Source: Leishmania mexicana MHOM/GT/2001/U1103 (lineage: Eukaryota > Euglenozoa > Kinetoplastea > Trypanosomatida > Trypanosomatidae). From it: a stretch of DNA of 64,000 nucleotides. Shown here in pieces: positions 19,452-28,967 of the stretch. The number at the start of each line of letters is the position of its first letter. Positions within the stretch are counted from its first letter, which is position 1. Under the pieces are notes generated by a model that was given only the letters and a program-made list of their open reading frames with translations, did no database searches and was not told where the DNA came from. Location: contig NC_018329.1 of assembly GCF_000234665.1 (NCBI RefSeq), forward strand, positions 804,489 to 868,488, given 5' to 3'. The translations under genes were made by a program, and so were the position numbers.

Positions 19452-19853
19452 ATGGAGAACAAGGCGCCAGGGACGGAGCCGCGGCGGGAGGGGTACGCCC
19501 CCGCGGCCAACGCGCAGGGGCATGAGAACTTCTTCCACCCAAAGCAAAAGGTAGGGACGCATAACATCCAGCGGGCAGGCCTGCGTTCCGCCAGGCGCGT
19601 TGGCTTGTGGTTCACGTCGGGCATGCTCGTGTTCATTGTGATGCCGGCCTATCTAGGGCCCGCGTACGTCAAGTACGTGGCGGGCAGCGAGTGGCTGGAG
19701 CGGGCGTCGAAGTCGATCTGGCAGAGGCGCAACGAGAAGGACTACGAACTGTACATGACGCAGCGCAAGAATACGTGGGTGGAATGGCTGGGCCTGAAGC
19801 GGTACAACATCAGTGGAGAAGAGAACGACGGTGACATCCAGAAGTACCGGTGA
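19452..19853 (+). CDS. Small single-pass membrane protein, unknown function
   Basis: 133 residues from the ATG at 19452 (MENKAPGTEPRREG). The N-terminal 45 residues are hydrophilic with a basic stretch before a hydrophobic segment at about 51-72 (VGLWFTSGMLVFIVMPAYLGPAYV). After the membrane segment comes a charged helix (about 78-120: WLERASKSIWQRRNEKDYELYM) rich in Trp, Arg and Lys. This layout resembles accessory subunits of mitochondrial inner-membrane complexes, but that is only an analogy; I recognise no family. Base composition and codon use look like the neighbouring genes, and the gene is preceded by a good pyrimidine tract. Confidence 0.75.
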   Translation: MENKAPGTEPRREGYAPAANAQGHENFFHPKQKVGTHNIQRAGLRSARRVGLWFTSGMLVFIVMPAYLGPAYVKYVAGSEWLERASKSIWQRRNEKDYELYMTQRKNTWVEWLGLKRYNISGEENDGDIQKYR

Positions 19854-21069
19854 GGCTGCTGCTGTCGCTCCTGCTGACGCGCTTTCCGTGCGTCCGTGTC
19901 TGCATGCGCAGTTTAAGGAATTACAATGCGTTTTCCCGCGTCCTTGCGCCTCAATTTTTCTTTTCAGTGTGGGAGGTGTGTGTGTGTGTGTGCGTGTGTG
20001 AACTGTGGGCCGCCTGCGTGGCTGCGCATTTTTCTAGCGCCTGGTCTCTCTTCATCCATCTCCCTCGTGAGGAGGAGGAGTCCACCGATGAAACGACGAA
20101 GTGCGGCGCTGTTTCCTTCCTTCCGACAACGTGCCCGCTTCGCTGCCGTACAGCGCGAGGTCAACGCCGCACCCCCGGGCCTGCCACGGGGCCCCTCCCC
20201 TCCCCTCGCATCGCGTGGCGCGCAGCAGCCGTGGGCACACGCGCTACAGCAGTGCGGCGTCCCGGCCATCTCAGCGCGGCCCCGCCTCAAAGGCAACGCA
20301 CCCGCCCGCATCCCAGGTCGCCTCGCAGCCGCTCCAGCCATGCTGGTGGCCACGTGGTGCATATAGCCCTCGCGAGGCGGCTCAGGCGCCACGCACCACT
20401 AAGCAGCGAGGGCCGAGTGGGATACGCTCCAGCCACGTCGACACACGCTGCCCATCATATGGATGGCACACGTGCGCGCACCGCTGCAGGTCGCTCCGGT
20501 GCAACGCCGTCCACGACCAGGCCGCCGACATGCGTAGCGCGGAGTCGCTCCGACTCCCCAGCGTCGTAGGCGCCTGGCCCTGTCACCACGAGAAGCGGTT
20601 GTGCATTGGCGGGAATAGGGGAGGGCAGGGGCTGCCCTGACTTCGCCACACACGGAGCGGGGAAGGGGTGCACGTGGAGGGGCCCTGAGACACGACTCGC
20701 TGAGGTGTCCTGCGTCATGAGGGACTGGGCGGAGGCGCATTGGTGTAACTCCCTCTCTATCGCCTACTCACACATTTTCTGCCCGCCTTCGTCCACCCGT
20801 CACTCTGCCGCCGTCGGCAGCACCACACACTGCGCCACCGTACTTTCTGCCTTTCATCAACGTGCACCTTCAGCGCGTCTTCCCGTGTGTGTGTCTTCTG
20901 CCGTCTTTCCGATCCCGTTGTGGGCCTGGGCGGACTGCGCGACAGTGACTTGGGCGGCCACGTGGCGAGAGGAAGAGGTGCGGCGCACCGCATTGCTCAT
21001 AGGCCTAATTGCCTGCACCCACGCACACAGACCTGGTTCCCACGCTCACAAGGTGGCACCAGCGCCGTG
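19854..21069 (+). other. Spacer carrying repeat copy 1
   Basis: 1216 nt. The central half is the inverted copy of the dispersed 570-bp repeat (20110-20725). Between 20726 and 21069 the sequence is ordinary spacer, with a (GT)n stretch near 19977-20000 upstream of the repeat. Confidence 0.6.
20110..20725 (-). mobile_element. Dispersed repeat copy 1 (SIDER-like), inverted
   Basis: About 616 bp, oriented opposite to the genes. The core shared with three other copies runs 20128-20695. Compared with copy 2 it is almost identical, including about 30 bp of 5' flank (from GTCCCT to CTCAGCGAG when read on the - strand) and an A/G-rich 3' end of about 18 bp. The length, GC-richness, intergenic location and lack of a real gene fit the Leishmania SIDER retroposon class; the class assignment is from memory. 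Long open frames inside it are by-products of high GC. Confidence 0.7.
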
Positions 21070-21441
21070 ATGGAACGTGAGCGGAAGCTGGCGGAGCGAG
21101 AGGTGCGCGAGGTCGTGGCGGACGCGGAGTCGCCGCTTGCACAGCGACACGTGCGGGAATCCTTGAAGAAGAACAAATTCGCTGTTGTCCTCTACGCCGT
21201 GGCCCTCTTCACACCCGCCTTCTTGCTCATGTTCTTCTACACCGCCAAGGCACGCGAGATCCGCGCCAACTTCAGAGACCCCTACGCCCTCCCCGAGGGG
21301 TTTGACCCAAAGACGGGTGAGTTCTCGAGGAAGGGGGCACAACCGAAGAGCGTGCAGGCGTTGCCCGTATCCAGCTCACTCTTTGTGGGCGATGAGCCGG
21401 GCAGCTACGGAGGGCGTGCGCGTAAGCGCAGCATCACCTGA
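21070..21441 (+). CDS. Small single-pass membrane protein, unknown function
   Basis: 123 residues from the ATG at 21070 (MERERKLAEREVREV). A charged helical N-terminus (1-35) is followed by one hydrophobic segment at about 38-58 (FAVVLYAVALFTPAFLLMFFY), then a soluble tail containing FRDPYALPEGFDPKTGEFSRKG and a basic end (GRARKRSIT). I recognise no family. Like the gene at 19452 it has the layout of a small organelle membrane protein. The frame remains open upstream to 20887 but without a suitable ATG. Confidence 0.72.
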   Translation: MERERKLAEREVREVVADAESPLAQRHVRESLKKNKFAVVLYAVALFTPAFLLMFFYTAKAREIRANFRDPYALPEGFDPKTGEFSRKGAQPKSVQALPVSSSLFVGDEPGSYGGRARKRSIT

Positions 21442-22640
21442 CATATTTGAAGGTGTGCGCGTGTGCGCCTCAGCCCGAGAGCCTCTCCGTCTGCTAGTGT
21501 GCCTCGTTCACTCTCCGTCACTGTTTCCTTCGTTAGTGCGCTGTGCAGCTGCGCAGGCGAGGAGAAAGACGCCGACACGCACGTGGAAATGGAGAAGCGG
21601 GATGTTCCGGTTGTTGGGCGGGGTGGGGTGCTCCCACTCGTGCTTGCCTTTGAGAGCCGAAAGCCGGTGTGGGGGCATCGCCTCGATGCTTCCATAACGC
21701 GAAACGAGCATAAGACGAAAATGAATCCCCACTAGTGCAGCATCGCTGCAGTGGAAAGGGAGAGCAAGAGGGAGAGGCGATGCGTGCCCTTCGTGCAGTG
21801 GGGCCCGCCTCTGACGTGATGGCCTGCTGGCAAACGACCCCGACTGACCGATTGCGTGTTGTGTGCCAGCCTTGGCAAGCGCGCCCAGAGTTGCGGCTTC
21901 CACTCATCCCTTTCCTCTTTCTTCTGACGCACGTCTCACCACGGTGCTGCCTTTTTGAGGACACGCAGAGATGCTGTGTGTGTGTGCATGCGCGTGCATG
22001 CTGTTCTGTGCCTCCCATGCCCAATCTCTCTCTCTTCGACTCCTCCGTTTCGTCCTCACCTTGTACTTCGACTCATCACGGGGTGGCTGCTAGTGTCCAG
22101 TGCCGTGCCTGCGTATCGCTTCGTGGACGCCGTTCGTCCCCTACTATCGTCCACGCCACTGCCTCTCCATTTACCATTTTGTGTCAGAGCTGGGAGGGTG
22201 CTGGTGAGTGCGCCACGGGGAAGGATCACACGACGCTGAGGTTGCAGTGGCTGCAGGTTTCGCCACAGACACCCTGCGACCTGCAATCACCCTTGCGTGC
22301 ATGTGTTTGTGTGTGTGCTGGACTCAGGTGCGGGTGTGGTCGCTCATGTGATCGGCAAGGCGTCGCGTCGTGTGAGAAGCTCTTGACGGAGTATCGACTT
22401 GACCAGCGTGTGCTTCAGACCCACCTCCCTCCTCCTATTTCTCATTGACGCACTGTCGCCCCGTGCCCCCTCCGTCTCCGCCCTGCAGTTCACCGCAGCC
22501 ATTCACCGAGAGAGAGGTGCTGCGGAGGACACCGGAGGCCTTTGCGAGGACCACACACCGCAAAGGGCACAAACGGCTTTCGTTCCTCCCGGCGGCGCGC
22601 TCCGTGTGCGCCTGCCACCGGTATCTCTCTTTCGCCTATC
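21442..22640 (+). other. Spacer before the 453-aa membrane protein gene
   Basis: 1199 nt with mixed GT-rich and pyrimidine-rich stretches. Several overlapping open frames exist on both strands, with Cys/Ser/Arg-rich composition typical of non-coding sequence here. No gene or strong structure seen. Confidence 0.5.
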
Positions 22641-24002
22641 ATGAGTACCCTACTGGAAATCTACCGGCACAGCTTTCCCAAGCGGCTGCGCTTCGACAAG
22701 GCGAGTCAGGTGCTTTACGCCCAGTGCTACTCGATCAACCGACGGTACAAGAACAAGCGGTACATTCCGCAGAAGGATATACATGACGTCTTGAATAGCT
22801 ACGCCCCCATGCCAGGCGCACCATGGCTGCAGCTGCCGATTGTGCGCCACGTCCTGCTGATCCGCCTCATCAACAGCATCCGTGGGCTGAAAGGCGGAAA
22901 GTCGTGGCTGTACAACCGTAACGTGGAGGAGGAGCACCGCAAGATCGTGGAGTGGCTCAGCAAGGAAGCGAAGGCATTCCCCGCCCGCCGCGGCACCGTT
23001 GCGGCCCGCGCATCGACCTCGGTGAGGCACGGCAGCGCTGCCGCACACGCCGCGCTGGAGGCCACGGTGGAGCGCGAGCGGTTTGAAAGGGAAGTCCTGC
23101 GCAACTTTCATGTGGCTACTATGTACCAGCGCATGATGCGCCTCGGCTTCATGCTGGCCGTAGCGCTGTGCTGCATTGTGTACGCCTCGCTTCATACGGA
23201 CAACCTCGTGTACTTGTACCTCCGCTACTGGCGGCGCTACAACCGGCGTGAGATTATGGAGTACTTCCGGGATATAACCCTGCTACACACCGTGGCGGAG
23301 GTGCCGCCGGCGTATGCCAGCCTCCTGCCACCGCCATGCGTGCGGTACAATGACGCCTCAGGGGACGCCTGCTACGCGGTGAACATGGTAGAGATGGTGC
23401 TACCGCAGCACAACGTCACCGTCATTGCCATTCCATGCCCGCAGGCTGGGGAGAAGTCGTTCTTCGCTCAAGTCGGGTCCGTCGCGGAGGTCTGCGATGG
23501 CATAATCGTGGAGGGCGTCAGCTTCGACAAGATCGACAAGCTCGTACCAGCAGCCTTCTTCCCGCTCAAGAGCAACACATTCCCTGCCCTTGGACTGCAC
23601 CACCGCTTCCTCGACATATTGCGCAACAGCTCCGCAGAGCCACCGATGCTGTACCCGGCTGGCGCTGATATGGGGTGGGGAGCCGCCATCATGCAAGCAG
23701 TCCTCCCGTATGAGCTCCGCTGCGTCTACAACCCTACAGAGCTGTCGGCGACGAAGGGCGAGGCACGTATTGGCTGGGGCCATGTGCGACAGGTGTTGGA
23801 GGAGATGATGGCGGACGAGGCCGCGCGAGCGAGTGATGAGAGGCGCGTTCTGTGCATACCGTGGACTCTAAACCAGATTGTCAACATCCAGGCTAGTCTT
23901 GTGAAGTACGGCTTCAAGGTACGCAACGTGTACCGGCTGCACTGGCAGCGAGAGGATCACATGGGCTCGCACTTCTGCGACTACTTCTCCATCGCTGAGT
24001 GA
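22641..24002 (+). CDS. Membrane protein of unknown function, weak TraB-like C-terminal domain
   Basis: 453 residues from the ATG at 22641 (MSTLLEIYRHSFPKRL). The N-terminal 130 residues are basic and helical; a coiled or Ala-rich linker follows; a hydrophobic segment lies at about 170-190 (LGFMLAVALCCIVYASL). The C-terminal 240 residues form an alpha/beta region: NVTVIAIPCPQAGEKSFFAQVG, then CDGIIVEGVSF, and near the end VLCIPWTLNQIVNIQASLVKYGF. The spacing of these blocks recalls TraB/PrgY-type proteins, where a similar IPWG..H..GI motif appears, but the metal-binding His positions are not convincing. Function therefore left open; a mitochondrial or ER membrane location is possible. Confidence 0.75.
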   Translation: MSTLLEIYRHSFPKRLRFDKASQVLYAQCYSINRRYKNKRYIPQKDIHDVLNSYAPMPGAPWLQLPIVRHVLLIRLINSIRGLKGGKSWLYNRNVEEEHRKIVEWLSKEAKAFPARRGTVAARASTSVRHGSAAAHAALEATVERERFEREVLRNFHVATMYQRMMRLGFMLAVALCCIVYASLHTDNLVYLYLRYWRRYNRREIMEYFRDITLLHTVAEVPPAYASLLPPPCVRYNDASGDACYAVNMVEMVLPQHNVTVIAIPCPQAGEKSFFAQVGSVAEVCDGIIVEGVSFDKIDKLVPAAFFPLKSNTFPALGLHHRFLDILRNSSAEPPMLYPAGADMGWGAAIMQAVLPYELRCVYNPTELSATKGEARIGWGHVRQVLEEMMADEAARASDERRVLCIPWTLNQIVNIQASLVKYGFKVRNVYRLHWQREDHMGSHFCDYFSIAE

Positions 24003-24357
24003 TGAGTGCCATGCCGCTGATATACTTGTTGGGTGCTGGCCGCGACATTGCCCATGCCCACGTGCTCTTCGCACCGTGCATCCGAGCTTCCAGTGGCGCT
24101 CTGCAAGGTCGTGGTCTGATGCACCCCTCTCCATTGCTGTGCTCGTGCGCCGGCAGACGAAGGGACGAAGGGTGGCACACGTAGCGGTGTGCACCCTTGC
24201 TTTCCAAGGTGCAAGGCTGAGGAATTGCAGTGACGCTGCTGCTGCTGTGCGCCTGTGTGCACAGGCTTGTGCATGCGTGTTTGCGCTTGTGTGACCGTTG
24301 CTGCCGTGGCTCTCACGCTCACGTTTCCGTTGTCCGCCTTCGCTCTAACAGTGACCG

Positions 24358-24425
24358 CCATCTCGTCGCCCCCTTCCGCTTTGCCGCCTTGAGCAAAGCG
24401 AGAAGCGGGAGGGGCGACGAGATGG
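24358..24425 (+). other. Strong hairpin in 3' spacer
   Basis: The arms CCATCTCGTCGCCCC (24358-24372) and GGGGCGACGAGATGG (24411-24425) are exactly complementary over 15 bp. Inside, GCTTTGC (24378-24384) pairs with GCAAAGC (24393-24399) around an 8-nt loop. The whole folds into one 68-nt stem. It lies about 360 nt after the stop of the gene at 22641-24002 and probably in its 3'UTR. Confidence 0.8.
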
Positions 24426-24720
24426 TGGGCAATGAGTTGTACAGATGGCACACCACCGCCCCCTTCCACACAGGTATCACTGATGCTCCTTCTCCAACCA
24501 CGTATGTGCTCCTGAAAGCACACGCTTGGCGACCATGCCACCGGCCCACCTTTTCACTCCTCTTCCCATTGTTGCCGCTGCTCACTGCGGTGCTTCCAGA
24601 GGACCCCGCCCTTTGCTGACACACCCTTCGTGTCGCTTGCTGTCCATCGTTACCTTCTTTATTCCTGCCCCCCTTGGCCCGCGTCGATTGTTCAGCTTGC
24701 GTGCGTGCGCGTGTCTGTGG

Positions 24721-24906
24721 ATGAAAGTCAACATCATCAAGCAGATCATTAGTCTGTGCACCCGCTGCGTATTGGACACCACTCGCCTCCCGTCCTCTCC
24801 TCTCCTCGCCTCCACCAGCACCCGCTCTCTCAGTGTCACAAAGTACCGATACAACACGAAAGCCATCCGCCTCTCACCAGTTCGTGCTGTTCACGCGATA
24901 CAGTGA
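24721..24906 (+). CDS. Possible short ORF (61 residues), uncertain
   Basis: An ATG at 24721 opens 61 codons whose first 16 (MKVNIIKQIISLCTRC) use mainly G/C-ending codons like the real genes around it. The rest is Ser/Thr/Arg-rich and ends in a basic stretch. There is no recognisable domain. It could be a small protein, a remnant, or chance; listed only because it stands out from the other open frames in this spacer. Confidence 0.2.
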   Translation: MKVNIIKQIISLCTRCVLDTTRLPSSPLLASTSTRSLSVTKYRYNTKAIRLSPVRAVHAIQ

Positions 24907-25804
24907 TACGTGTGCCACAGACCGTACCGCTGGTGCGCCTCCTCGCGCGCTGTTGCTGCCCCAGTACCCTCCACCCCCATTCCGTCAGCTGTATCGACGT
25001 GGGCTCTTCTTCCTCCTCGCCTGTGCATTCTAACAAGACACCAAGAGCGGCGTTGGTCGCATTTTCTGTACGCCGTTGTGATCTCCGCCCAGTTGCCCTC
25101 TGCGCTGTGTTTTCCCGCTGTACCTTTCGTTGCGTCGTCGCTCTCGTCCGTCATTGTTTCGTTCTCCTTCAGGTGACGCGACCCCCTCCCTCCCCTCTTT
25201 CACCTTTGCGTACTCGTATCACCAACTGCGCATTACGTTACCGCGCGCGTGTGTGTGGCCAGTCCTCTCGGCGTCTCGTACATCGTTTTCTCATCAGGTG
25301 ACGGACGCGCTGGCGGACAACGAGAAAGGGAAGCGGGCGACACTGCTGCGCACTCTGCTAGCTCTATCATTTCGCTTTTTATCCCAGTCTGTGCGTTGTG
25401 GCATTTGTGGCGGCGCGCGTGCGTCAGAGGAGTTCGTCCCCCCCGCTGTTCCCTTTTCGGCCTCCTCCCACGCTTGATTGGCGCTGCATTGGAGGTCGTC
25501 CTACAGGAAGAGAGAGGCGGCCAGATTTATCACATAGACGAGGAGGAGTTGGTGGTGGAGGTGGTGGTGGTGTGCTTTCACTGACCTACCCACTCACAAG
25601 GACGCGTAAAAGCACACTTGCGCGTGGTACGTCCGTACGCGTTAATTTTTCGTGTTTTGTTGCTCCGGAACCACGCGCGGTGTACACGCCTCTTTCTTTC
25701 CGTTTGCTGTTTGTTGCACCGTGCTCTTCTGTGTGTCGTTGCACGCACCACTGCCTCCCCACTCCGTCTTCCTTGTGCTGTCCTTCGCTCTCCTTCTACC
25801 TTGG

Positions 25805-25806
25805 AG
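25805..25806 (+). promoter_or_regulatory. Predicted spliced-leader acceptor, DHHC gene
   Basis: A pyrimidine-rich tract (about 25763-25802) is followed by AG, 81 nt before the ATG at 25887. Confidence 0.4.
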
Positions 25807-25886
25807 AGGGAGGGAGGGGTTTTTGGCGTATTGACGACTACGTGTGTTGTGCTGGCGCGCGCCATTTTGAGCTCGGCTCGACGTGA

Positions 25887-26870
25887 ATGCCACTCACTGC
25901 GCCGCCAAGGCGCAATGGGAACATTAAGGTCTTCTTGAATGGCCGCATCTTTGTTGGCCCCGACTGGCGCATCATGACCTTGAGCGTGGTGCTCATCTCC
26001 GTCTGTTCTCTCGTGTTTGTGTTCTTCACCAACGAGGTCATGCCCGCTCGCGTCACCGTTGGGGTGACGGCGCTGATTTCAGTGGCGGTGTTGCTTCTGT
26101 GCGGGTTGTCGGATCCAGGTGTCAAGCCGCGGCAGCCGCCCCCACCGCCTGACGCGCCTCCGCACGAGTCGCTCTGGCGTGAGCGCGAGTACGTGGACCA
26201 AAACGGGTATGTTCATCAAGCCCGGCTAGAGATGAAATGGTGTTATAGCTGTAACATCTACCGTCCCTATCGCGGGGCGCACTGCCGCTACTGTGATCAG
26301 TGTGTGGCTCGCCGCGATCACCACTGCCCGTGGACGGGCACGTGCATCGGCGCAAAGAACTACCGGTCCTACTTTGCACTCGTCTGGGTGCTCTCTGTGA
26401 TGTTATTTACGGCCCTCTGCGGCGGCATTCAGAGTTTTGTGCAGCGCATCGTCCGACACAGCAAGGCAACATCCGTCATCGAGGACAGCCCCAGCGCGTT
26501 CACCGCCGCCCTCACCGACACGTACGGCCTGGAGCTCATCTTAATTGTGCTTTCTTTCGTCTTCGGCTTGCTGGTGTGGTCGCTGGCAGTCTACCACACC
26601 TACCTCATCTCGCGAAACCTCACCTCCGGCGACGCAGCAAAGGACCTGGAGGAGAACGTGTTTACGCACGGCAGTGTGCTCGCAAACGTGTGGGCTGCGC
26701 TGACCGGCTGGCGTGAGGAGGAGATGACGTGCAGAGACGCACGCACTGAGGTGGTGATCGAGGTGGGTGGCTGCGACGACGTGGGCGATGCACCTTCGCC
26801 TTCCACCACGGCCCACGCTGCATCGTCACATGCGACTGATTGCGACGGCGGCGATGCCTCACACCCATGA
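25887..26870 (+). CDS. DHHC-type protein S-palmitoyltransferase
   Basis: 327 residues. Membrane segments are predicted at about 28-50, 55-75, 162-185 and 212-240, the usual four-pass DHHC topology. The catalytic Cys-rich domain spans about 118-167, with CYSC, HCRYCDQCV and the DHHC tetrad at 144-147 followed by PWTGTCIGAKNYR. A DPG motif at 76-78 sits after TM2 as in the family; the TTxE motif after TM4 is degenerate (LTSGD). The enzyme attaches palmitate to cysteines of membrane-associated proteins, self-acylating on C147. Closest in layout to the Erf2/ZDHHC9/14/18 group. Trypanosomatids have about a dozen DHHC genes, so the specific orthologue is not assigned. Confidence 0.92.
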   Translation: MPLTAPPRRNGNIKVFLNGRIFVGPDWRIMTLSVVLISVCSLVFVFFTNEVMPARVTVGVTALISVAVLLLCGLSDPGVKPRQPPPPPDAPPHESLWREREYVDQNGYVHQARLEMKWCYSCNIYRPYRGAHCRYCDQCVARRDHHCPWTGTCIGAKNYRSYFALVWVLSVMLFTALCGGIQSFVQRIVRHSKATSVIEDSPSAFTAALTDTYGLELILIVLSFVFGLLVWSLAVYHTYLISRNLTSGDAAKDLEENVFTHGSVLANVWAALTGWREEEMTCRDARTEVVIEVGGCDDVGDAPSPSTTAHAASSHATDCDGGDASHP

Positions 26871-27480
26871 AGGGGGCAGTGCAATGGGAATGGTGAGCTG
26901 CATCCCTCGTAAAGTTTTCTCATCTCGCGCTAATGCTGCTGCCGACATGCACACACACACACAGGCGTCGCACGTCAAGAACAAAACCGAAGGAAGCCTT
27001 CTCCTTTTTGGTTGCTGCACCCACGAATGGGGGCGTTGAAGTGCCGACTTTGCTCTGGTGCTCTGCGCACCCACTTCTCACACCCCCTTCGCCACACGGC
27101 GAGGCTAATGATTGGTGCGTGCCGACTTGCGCGCTCGAGAGCGTAGAAGAGCGAGAGAGAGGAGTGGGAGGGAAAGGGATGGGACTCACCAGGTTCAAAG
27201 ACATCGCTGTCTTCTGCCCTGATATCCAGCGAGGAAGGCCCCCCCCTTCCCCTCCCCCCACACACGGGCACAAGACTGGTGGAAAAGAGACTGTTGTCTT
27301 TCACCTCTTCCTCATTCTTTCTTCAGCTGCTGCCATTTGTGCTGCGCCGCATCTACCCATGCCGTGAGGCGCATGCGGTGCTTGATCTATATAGTGGAGT
27401 GAGACCGTATACATGCGTGTTTGCTGCCGCTGAAAGCTCGCCGCGCGTACGTGCCCGTGCTGCTGTTTTCTTATATATAT

Positions 27481-28097
27481 GTCCCTGACGACGCAGGACA
27501 CCTCAGCGAGTCGTGTCTCAGGGCCCCTCCACGTGCACCCCTTCCCCCGCTCCGTGTGTGGCGAAGTCAGGGCAGCCCCTGCCCTCCCCTATTCCCGCCA
27601 ATGCACAACCGCTTCTCGTGGTGACAGGGCCAGGCGCCTACGACGCTGGGGAGTCGGAGCGACTCCGCGCTACGCATGTCGGCGGCCTGGTCGTGGACGG
27701 CGTTGCACCGGAGCGACCTGCAGCGGTGCGCGCACGTGTGCCATCCATATGATGGGCAGCGTGTGTCGACGTGGCTGGAGCGTATCCCACTCGGCCCTCG
27801 CTGCTTAGTGGTGCGTGGCGCCTGAGCCGCCTCGCGAGGGCTATATGCACCACGTGGCCACCAGCATGGCTGGAGCGGCTGCGAGGCGACCTGGGATGCG
27901 GGCGGGTGCGTTGCCTTTGAGGCGGGGCCGCGCTGAGATGGCCGGGACGCCGCACTGCTGTAGCGCGTGTGCCCACGGCTGCTGCGCGCCACGCGATGCG
28001 AGGGGAGGGGAGGGGCCCCGTGGCAGGCCCGGGGGTGCGGCGTTGACCTCGCGCTGTACGGCAGCGAAGCGGGCACGTTGTCGGAGGGAAGAAAACA
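27481..28097 (+). mobile_element. Dispersed repeat copy 2 (SIDER-like)
   Basis: About 617 bp in the same direction as the genes; core 27511-28079. It pairs with copy 1 as one subtype: both have the 5' flank containing GACGCAGGACACCTCAGCG and an A/G-rich 3' end (GGAAGAAAACA here). A 7-bp perfect hairpin, GGAGTCG GAG CGACTCC, lies at 27650-27666. A C-run near 27544 has 5 C, against 4 in copies 1 and 4. It lies between the DHHC and PEX10 genes, so it probably forms part of a 3'UTR. Confidence 0.7.
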
Positions 28098-28124
28098 CCG
28101 TTACGCGCACACATGACGGTGTTT
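28093..28124 (+). other. Short hairpin at the repeat's 3' end
   Basis: AAACACCGT (28093-28101) and ACGGTGTTT (28116-28124) are fully complementary over 9 bp with a 14-nt loop; the left arm is the 3' tail of repeat copy 2. Confidence 0.6.
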
Positions 28125-28858
28125 CCGTGCGCTCTGCGCGGGCCATCTCACATTCTTTTCTTTTAGCTGATCGTTTGGTGCCCCACCGGGCGCCACTTTG
28201 TCGCCTGGGTTGCTTCCACGCTCTCTTGTAATACGAATACACCAAGAACACCGTGTATATGCGGCTCCCTACACCCCCACCTGTTCTCAGCCCCTTCGTG
28301 AGTACCGACGCACTGGCTTGAGCCGCATACAGGGGGCGCGTGGTTTGATGTGTACGTATGCGTGCGTGGCAGGCTTCGATTCGAAGAGAAACGCGAGCAT
28401 TCGCCCGCTTTGTTGTTGTTTGTGTGCAGTCCCCGCTCTTCCCCCGATATGCCGGTGTATGAATATGGTCACGGAAGGTGGCACTCTCCTGAAAGGATTC
28501 GGGTCCGTTCAACTGCAGTGCGTCATCGCGGCATAGCCTCTATAATGTCTCCAACCGCCTCTCTCGAGTTATGGTGGCACTCCACTCCCTCGGCTTTCTC
28601 TCTCTCTGTACCGGTGTCTCCTCTTCCTCTGCTACCCGCTCGCACTTTGGACGTGCGCTGCTGCGCTTCTCAAAGCCTCGGATGTGCACCCGCTGCTCTC
28701 CCCCTTCACCCCGTGCGATTCCCTATCACGAACATTATCGCGGTGACGCATAGACACCTCTGTGCGTCAGTACATATCTATCGCGCGCCCCCTTCTCTTT
28801 TTCTTCCCTCACTCACCCACCCACCCACTGACCTAAAAGCAGAGAGGACCACACAACC

Positions 28859-28880
28859 ACACACACACACACACACACAC
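28859..28880. repeat. (CA)n microsatellite
   Basis: AC dinucleotide run of about 22 nt, roughly 90 nt before the PEX10 ATG. Confidence 0.85.
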
Positions 28881-28967
28881 GGCCAACTCGTGTGTTGCGC
28901 CGCAGTGTAGACCCTCGTCCCCTCTCCCCCATACGTCGTGCCGCCTTCTTAGAGTGACGGGAAAAAC

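Larger units (their letters stand above)
24003..25886 (+). other. Spacer with hairpin and possible short ORF
   Basis: 1884 nt. The first 450 nt probably form the 3'UTR of the preceding gene and carry a strong hairpin (24358-24425). A 61-codon ATG frame at 24721-24906 is the only open frame with gene-like codon use. The final 150 nt before 25805 is a strong pyrimidine tract. Confidence 0.5.
26871..28967 (+). other. Spacer carrying repeat copy 2
   Basis: 2097 nt. The dispersed repeat copy 2 occupies 27481-28097, and a short hairpin (28093-28124) starts at its end. A (CA)n tract lies at 28859-28880, just before the PEX10 leader. The 26871-27480 portion has no recognised element. Confidence 0.6.

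Noticed and set aside
20101..20640. ~180-codon open frame inside the dispersed repeats (both strands)
   Set aside because: Present because the element is GC-rich and nearly stop-free; the frames differ between copies by frameshifts, so it is unlikely to be coding.
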